A stretch of DNA of 21,041 nucleotides from an uncultured Collinsella sp. GTDB lineage: Bacteria > Actinomycetota > Coriobacteriia > Coriobacteriales > Coriobacteriaceae. The stretch is taken from the NCBI GenBank assembly GCA_937950325.1, contig CALFDJ010000009.1, positions 1 to 21,041 of the forward strand, in the 5' to 3' direction. Both the position numbers and the translations under genes were made by a program. Position 1 is the first letter of the stretch. Every line of letters begins with the position of its first letter. A model generated the notes under the pieces. That model saw only the letters and a list, made by a program, of their open reading frames with translations, searched no databases and was not told the origin of the DNA. This document shows, piece after piece, positions 16,042-21,041 of the stretch.

Positions 16042-18060
16042 CTAGACCATGACCACGGCGAGCACGAGGAAGACCACGAGCGCCGCGACGATGTAGCAGA
16101 TGTATACGGAGTAGTTGCCGCCCTCGATCTTGGAGGCGAGGCCGGCCAGCTTATCGGCACCCTCGCTCGGTGCATCGACCAGGAAGCGGTCGGGCAGGGG
16201 CTCAACGCCCTGGGCGACACCGGTGAGCTTCTGGAACACGTGCGCGATGGACCAGCAGATCTTGGTGCATACCTCGCGCAGGGTGTAGAGCGGGCCCATG
16301 AAGAGCTCTACGTCTGACGCGAAGCTCGTGGCGACGACGGGCATGTGCTCGTTGGGCTCGTAGCCGCACGCCCAAGGGTCGGTCTTCTTAGCGGGGGCCT
16401 TGGTGCCGAGGCAGGACCTCAACACGAACGCGAGGCCGGTGAGGACCACGAGCGCGATGGCGATCGCGGGGGTGGAGGTGGCGGCACCGGAAATCTCGTT
16501 CACCAGAGACACGCCCGAGGTGGCTGTGATGGCAGAGCCGGCAAGCACGCCCTGGGCGACGTAGCCCAGAACCGGGGCGATGACGGGAGAGCCGATTCCC
16601 AGCACCACGCAGATGGCCGCGAGGAGCATCTGCGAGAACAACATCGGAGCCGGGGACTCCTTGGCGTTCGCGGTCTCCTGGGAACGAGGGCTGCTCGCGA
16701 ACGAGACGCCGTAGGCCTTCACGAAGCACGTGACGGCCAGGGCACCGGTGATGGCGAGGGCGGCCGCGGAGGCGACGGCGAACACCATGACGACCGGGTC
16801 GGAGAGCGTCGAGATGTTGAACAGGGACTGGTAGGTGAACCACTCGGACACAAAGCCGTTGAAGGGCGGGATGGCCGAGATGGCAAGCGCGCCAACGAGG
16901 AAGCAGATGGCCGTTGCCGGCATACGACGGAACAGGCCGCCCATCTTCTCCATGTTGCGCGTACCCGTGGCATAGAGCAGGGAGCCCGCGCCGAGGAACA
17001 GCTCGCCCTTGAACATGGCGTGGTTGAGCGTGTGGTAGAGGGCGGCCATGAGCGCGATCGTCGCGATGACGTCGTTGCCCAGGGCGTGCGCCGTCATGGA
17101 CGCGCCGACACCGAGCAGGATGATGCCGATGTTCTCGACGGAGTGGTAGGCCAGCAGGCGCTTAATGTCGTGCTCGTGGAGGGCGTAGACGACGCCCAGG
17201 ACCGACGAGATGGATCCGAAGACCAGGACCATGAGGCCCCACCAGAGCTGGACGCCCGAACCCGCGAGCAGGTCGAGACCGACCTTGAGGATTCCCAGGA
17301 TGCCGATCTTGATCATGCCGCCGGACATGAGGGCGGACACGTTGGACGGCGCCTCGGGGTGCGCCTGGGGCAGCCAGGAGTGCAGCGGGATGATACCGGC
17401 CTTTGCGCCGAATCCGAAGAACGCGAGGACGAAGCACGCGGAGGAGACGGCGGGTCCAAAGTCATGCGTACGGAAATCACTGAAGCTGAAGGAACCGCCC
17501 ACGCCGTTGGTCATGAGCAGGAAGCTCGCCATGATAAGGACAAAGCCCACGTGCGCGATGACGAAGTAGAGCCAACCGCCCCTAATGGAGTTCTTGTTCT
17601 CCTCGATAACGACAAGGAAGTAGCTCGTAAGGGACATGAGCTCAAAGGCGACCAGGAACCAGAACACGTTGTCGGCGGTGATGACGAGCATCATCGAGGC
17701 GACGAAGGTGTTCATGAAGAAACCGGCGCGCCCGACCTTGCCCGGGTACTCATCGAAGTAGGACAGACCGTAGATGAAGCCCGCAAAGGCGAGGATTGAG
17801 ATGAGGACCACGATCAGGCCCGCAAGGCCGTTGAGCAAGAGCTCGAGACGGGCGAACGGGAAAAAGAAGACCGTGTTGAGGGACGAAACGTCGCCAAGCA
17901 CGGCCTCGAGGCCCGCGATGAACGACAGCACGGCCGCGACGGCGCCGATAAGGCAGCCGGCGGTCTTGGCGGCGTTATCGGCCTTGATCAGCAGAACCGA
18001 GGCGAGCGCACCGATGCACGAGACGGCAAGCGATGCGATAAACAGCGTCATGCTATCCAT
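16042..18060 (-). CDS. hyfB: Hydrogenase-4 membrane subunit HyfB (NuoL/antiporter-like)
   Basis: A large polytopic membrane protein of 672 residues, the same length as E. coli HyfB and longer than HycC (608). It belongs to the proton-pumping NADH:quinone oxidoreductase/Mrp antiporter family. Residues expected for ion translocation are visible: E140 in the FELMSLTSY segment, K220, H227 in HSWLPQAHPEAPSNVSA, and K251. The C-terminal portion contains the motif WACGYEPNEHMP, typical of HyfB/HycC, followed by a final membrane helix at the C-terminus. It anchors the hydrogenase and may couple H2 formation to ion movement. The start overlaps the end of hyfA; a second Met three codons in is an alternative start. 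Confidence 0.93.
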   Translation of the reverse strand: MDSMTLFIASLAVSCIGALASVLLIKADNAAKTAGCLIGAVAAVLSFIAGLEAVLGDVSSLNTVFFFPFARLELLLNGLAGLIVVLISILAFAGFIYGLSYFDEYPGKVGRAGFFMNTFVASMMLVITADNVFWFLVAFELMSLTSYFLVVIEENKNSIRGGWLYFVIAHVGFVLIMASFLLMTNGVGGSFSFSDFRTHDFGPAVSSACFVLAFFGFGAKAGIIPLHSWLPQAHPEAPSNVSALMSGGMIKIGILGILKVGLDLLAGSGVQLWWGLMVLVFGSISSVLGVVYALHEHDIKRLLAYHSVENIGIILLGVGASMTAHALGNDVIATIALMAALYHTLNHAMFKGELFLGAGSLLYATGTRNMEKMGGLFRRMPATAICFLVGALAISAIPPFNGFVSEWFTYQSLFNISTLSDPVVMVFAVASAAALAITGALAVTCFVKAYGVSFASSPRSQETANAKESPAPMLFSQMLLAAICVVLGIGSPVIAPVLGYVAQGVLAGSAITATSGVSLVNEISGAATSTPAIAIALVVLTGLAFVLRSCLGTKAPAKKTDPWACGYEPNEHMPVVATSFASDVELFMGPLYTLREVCTKICWSIAHVFQKLTGVAQGVEPLPDRFLVDAPSEGADKLAGLASKIEGGNYSVYICYIVAALVVFLVLAVVMV

Positions 18061-18670
18061 TGTTTACGCTCCCTTCTGCTTTCTCGGACAGGCCCTGGGC
18101 CACAGCGGTAACGTCGACGGACGGACCGTTTTCGATCGAGCGCAGGCGCTTGGCCTCGTCGAGCTCGCGATCGGCCGCGCCGCCCATGACGGTCAGCGCC
18201 TTGGTGGGGCACGCCGCCACACAATGCGGGCCGTCCGGATCGAAGGCGCACAGGTCGCACTTGACAGCGCAGGTGTACTGACCAGGAGCCCACGTAAGCA
18301 GGCTGCTCAGGGACTTAGGATACGAAGGCGTCGGGTCGCACATGCCTGCGACACCGGCGATAGACGTGCCATCGGGATGGATGGCTCCGAAGGGGCACGC
18401 GATGGCGCACAGCCTGCACCCGATGCACTCCTGCTCCTTGACGTGGATGCGATCGCCATCGTGCTCGATGGCATTCACCGGGCAAACCTCGGCGCAGGGG
18501 GCACCCTCGCAATGGTGGCAGGCAAGGGCGGCCGAAATGCCGCCGGTCTTCACGAGCGCCAGACGCGGCGTATCCTGAAGACCCTGCATCCGGTGGGCGT
18601 CGGCACAGGCGGACTGGCATGTTCCGCAGCCGATGCACCTCTCCGGGTTGATGTCGATGAAGCGGTTCAT
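18053..18670 (-). CDS. hyfA: Hydrogenase-4 electron-transfer subunit HyfA (four-cluster ferredoxin, HycB-like)
   Basis: This iron-sulfur protein carries electrons from FdhF to the membrane-bound hydrogenase, like HyfA and HycB of E. coli. It has 205 residues and Cys motifs for four [4Fe-4S] clusters: C12/C15/C18/C22, C51/C54/C59/C63, C82/C85/C88/C92, and C134/C138/C141/C150/C154. No signal peptide is seen, so it should act in the cytoplasm. The start is placed at the ATG (MNRFIDINPE) behind GGAAG; an in-frame GTG 6 nt upstream is a less likely alternative. Its 3' end overlaps hyfB by 8 bp, which suggests translational coupling. The family also includes electron-transfer subunits of other molybdoenzymes, but its position between fdhF and hyfB fixes the role. 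Confidence 0.93.
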   Translation of the reverse strand: MNRFIDINPERCIGCGTCQSACADAHRMQGLQDTPRLALVKTGGISAALACHHCEGAPCAEVCPVNAIEHDGDRIHVKEQECIGCRLCAIACPFGAIHPDGTSIAGVAGMCDPTPSYPKSLSSLLTWAPGQYTCAVKCDLCAFDPDGPHCVAACPTKALTVMGGAADRELDEAKRLRSIENGPSVDVTAVAQGLSEKAEGSVNNG

Positions 18671-18692
18671 CCCCACTTCCTTTCAAAATAAC

Positions 18693-18727
18693 GGGCCGGG
18701 CTCCCGAACGTACGGGACGCCCGGCCC
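18693..18727 (-). terminator. Strong GC hairpin between fdhF and hyfA (attenuator or partial terminator)
   Basis: In the 78-nt gap between fdhF and hyfA, the minus-strand transcript can form GGGCCGGGC (18727-18719) paired with GCCCGGCCC (18701-18693). The stem continues as TCCC/GGGA after one bulged base, with an 8-nt loop. The following sequence GTTATTTTG is only moderately U-rich, so partial termination or 3'-end protection of the fdhF message is more likely than complete termination. HyfA has its own ribosome binding site just after it. Confidence 0.6.
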
Positions 18728-18748
18728 AAAAAGCCAACGAGAACGGGA

Positions 18749-20971
18749 CTACACGATTTGGTTCACGTGTGTCTCGTCGTCGAACTTGGCGGCGCCGGGC
18801 TCAACGTCCTGGGGAGCGGCGGCGTCCACCAGAGCCTGCTTGAGCTCGGTGTACTGACGCTCCACCTCGCCCTCGGCCCAGACCTGGTCGGCGATTGGAT
18901 CGACCTGGCAGGCGGAGAACTTGTCCTCGGGCGTATGCGAGACCGGGTCGACCTTGTGAATGGTCAGCTCGTTGCACTTGCCAATCCACCACTGGTAGGT
19001 CATATAGACCGTGCCCTTGTTGATACGGTCGCTCACGTCGGCGCGGCTGTATACCTGGCCGCGGCGGCTGTGAATCGAGACGATGTCGCCGTTCTTGATG
19101 CCGCGCGCCTGGGCGTCCGCGGGATTCATGCGGACAAAACCGGGCTCATCGGCAAGCAGCGCCAGCGTCTTGCAGTTGCCGGTCATCGAACGGCAGCTGT
19201 AGTGGCCGACCTCGCGGACGGTGCACAGAATGAGCGGGTACTCATCGTCGGGAAGCTCGGAGGGCGCCTCCCAGTCGTGCGCCATCAGGTTGGCGCGGCC
19301 GTCCTTGGTGGTGAACTTGCCACCAGCGAACATGTCGGGCGTACCGTGGTCGTTCACATCGGTGCTCTTGACGGGCCACTGGGCGTAGCCGCCCTCGGGA
19401 GCCATCTTCTCGTAGGTCGCGCCCACAAAATTGGGGCACAGGCTAATGCACTCGTTCCAGATCTGCTCGGTGTTGTCGTAGTGCATGGGGTAACCCATAC
19501 GCGTGGACAGGTCCGCGAAGATCTCCCAGTCGTGACGGCACTCGCCCTTGGGCGGAACGGCCGCGTCAAAGTGCTGGAAGCTACGGTCGGATGCGGTAAA
19601 GACACCCTCGTGCTCGCCCCAAGAGGTGGCAGGCAGGATGACGTCGGCGAGCATGGTCGTCTGCGTCATAAAGATGTCCTGGCAAATGAACAGATCCAGC
19701 TCGGAGAGCGTCTTGCGCATACCGGCCGAATCGGGCTCGGTCTGCACCGGGTCCTCGCCGTAGTTGTAGAAGCAGTGCACCTTGCCCTCGTCGACCAGGT
19801 GACCCAGGTCGGTGAGCTTGTAGCCCTCCTCGAGCGGGAGCTTTTCCTCGGGCACGCCCCAAGCCTTGGCAAACTTGGCACGCACTGCCGGGTCGGTGAC
19901 CTTCTGGTAGCCAGGGTACAGGTTAGGCAGCATGCCCATATCGCAGGAGCCCTGGACGTTGTTCTGACCACGCACGGGCGCGAGGCCGGAATTGGGTTTG
20001 CCGATCTGGCCGGCAACGCAGGCGATGGAGGCGATGGTGTGCACCGTCTTCAGGTTCTGCTTCTGCTGGCATACGCCCATGCCCCAGCCAATGATGGCAG
20101 AGGGCTTCGCCGTGGCGTACATCTCGGCAGCTTGGTGGATCAGCGCGGGCTCGACACCCGTGATGTCCTGTACGGATTCGGGAGTGTAGTTCTTGATGGT
20201 CTCCCACCACTCGTCAAAGCCGTTCGTGTGCTCGGCGACGAATTCCTTGTCGTAGAGGCCATCGTTGACCAGACAGTTGGCAAAGGCGTTGAGGAACGCA
20301 ACATTGCAACCGTTCTTGATCGGAAGGTAGAGATCGGCGATACGCGCGGTTTCGATATGGCGCGGGTCGGCGACGATGATCTTGCAACCCTTTTCTTTGG
20401 CTCGCACGATACGCCTTGCGACGATGGGGTGCGAATCGGCAGGGTTATAGCCGAAGAGGAAAATGCAGCCCGCATCCTCCATACCGGGGATGGAGCATGA
20501 CATGCAACCTGAACCAACCGTGTCCATCAGACCGAGGACAGTAGGGCCGTGTCAAGTACGGGCGCAGTTGTCCACGCTGTGGGTGCCGATGCACGCACGC
20601 GTAAACTTCTGCATGACGTAGTTCGCCTCATTGCCGCCGCCTCGCGAAGAGCCAGTGGTCATGACAGCGTTAGGACCATATTCGTCAATTATGGCCTGCA
20701 TCTTAGATGCGGTGAAATCCAGTGCCTCGTCCCAGCTTACGCGCTCAAGATCCGCGCCCTTAGTGCGGCGGATCATCGGGTGCAGTACGCGAGGAGTCAA
20801 GATCTTGGTGTCGTTGATGAAGTCGTAGCCGCTCATGCCCTTAAGGCACAGCTCGCCCTGATTGGTGATGCCGTTGAGCGGTTCGGTACCCACGACCTGG
20901 CCGTTTTGGACCAGGAGGTTAAACTGGCAACCGGCGCCGCAGTACGGGCAGATCACTTTATGCTTCTCCAT
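18749..20971 (-). CDS. fdhF: Selenocysteine-containing formate dehydrogenase H (FdhF), read through an in-frame TGA
   Basis: This is the molybdopterin enzyme that oxidises formate to CO2 and passes electrons to the hydrogenase module of formate hydrogenlyase in the cytoplasm. It reads as two same-frame pieces separated by TGA at 20554-20552. The flanking residues NCART-(TGA)-HGPTVLGL match the active site of E. coli FdhF, where the codon is selenocysteine. With Sec the protein is 740 residues (E. coli 715), and Sec falls at residue 140, as in E. coli. N-terminal [4Fe-4S] ligands are C8, C11, C15 and C42, followed by K44. His141 next to Sec is the conserved active-site histidine. The ATG at 20971 is chosen because MEKHKVICPYCGAGC starts in register with the family and a strong ribosome binding site (GGAAGGAGGG) lies just upstream. 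It is the first gene of the hydrogenase operon. An automated caller would probably split it into two genes or start it at Met149. Confidence 0.96.
20519..20554 (-). promoter_or_regulatory. Bacterial SECIS element with Sec codon of fdhF
   Basis: The TGA Sec codon is at 20554-20552. After 11 nt, the same spacing as in E. coli fdhF, a hairpin begins: stem TGTCC (20540-20536) pairs with GGACA (20525-20521). A short upper stem (TC with GA, one unpaired T) closes the loop GGTCT at 20533-20529. The E. coli fdhF SECIS loop is AGGUCU, so the loop bases contacted by SelB are conserved. The hairpin lies within coding sequence, as is usual for bacterial SECIS elements. SelB, encoded in the same window, is the expected binding partner. 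Confidence 0.9.
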
Positions 20972-21001
20972 GACACCCTCCTTCCTTTTTAATATGAGCA
21001 G

Positions 21002-21012
21002 GACATTGTCAA
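21002..21012 (-). promoter_or_regulatory. Possible -35 box / small palindrome upstream of fdhF
   Basis: A consensus-like TTGACA (21012-21007 on the minus strand) lies about 36 nt before the fdhF start codon. It overlaps the short palindrome GACA-T-TGTC at 21002-21010. No good -10 box sits at 17 nt; the nearest AT-rich stretch (TATTAA) is only 12 nt away. It may be a promoter or operator element, but the window ends 29 nt further on and the upstream region cannot be judged. Confidence 0.22.
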
Positions 21013-21041
21013 GAGGCAAAATCGGGCCTGGCCCCAACGAT

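Noticed and set aside
20528..20554. fdhF as a pseudogene or frameshifted gene
   Set aside because: Both halves are in the same frame, the TGA is at the exact Sec position, and a SECIS hairpin follows with the correct spacing.
1..21041. CRISPR array, insertion sequence or prophage genes
   Set aside because: No regularly spaced direct repeats, transposase, integrase or phage genes were seen.

Overview
The window is a GC-rich bacterial segment in which every recognisable gene lies on the minus strand, so transcription runs from high to low coordinates. The gene set, the high GC content and the gene style point to an anaerobic gut actinobacterium of the Coriobacteriia, Collinsella-like. That placement is an inference from gene content; no rRNA or other phylogenetic marker is present.

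The main block, about 20971 down to 6092, is a complete formate hydrogenlyase operon of the Hyf (hydrogenase-4, FHL-2) type. It begins with fdhF, a selenocysteine-containing formate dehydrogenase H. Its Sec codon is an in-frame TGA at 20554-20552 (residue 140), followed after 11 nt by a SECIS-like hairpin. Next come the electron-transfer protein hyfA, the membrane subunits hyfB, hyfC, hyfD, hyfE and hyfF, the [NiFe] catalytic subunit hyfG, the ferredoxin-like hyfH, the small subunit hyfI, the assembly protein hycH/hyfJ, the hydrogenase-processing protease hycI and the formate channel focA. A clear intrinsic terminator follows focA. Formate enters through FocA and is oxidised by FdhF. Electrons pass through HyfA, HyfH and HyfI to the HyfG NiFe site, where H2 is made. 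Three antiporter-like subunits (HyfB, HyfD, HyfF) suggest possible ion pumping.

The second block, about 6027 down to 436, holds a cytoplasmic molybdopterin oxidoreductase of unknown substrate with a probable Cys molybdenum ligand, then selA and selB. SelA makes Sec-tRNA(Sec) and SelB delivers it to the ribosome at the SECIS, so the selenium decoding proteins sit beside the selenoprotein that needs them. I found no selC, selD, hyp genes or FhlA-like regulator.

The first ~435 bases carry no gene. They hold a series of inverted repeats: an AT-rich terminator-like hairpin, a 10-bp inverted repeat bracketing about 330 bp, a 15-bp inverted repeat about 100 bp apart, and two hairpins just downstream of selB. 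This is the least explained part of the window. Other structured sites are a strong hairpin between fdhF and hyfA and a smaller one between hycI and focA.
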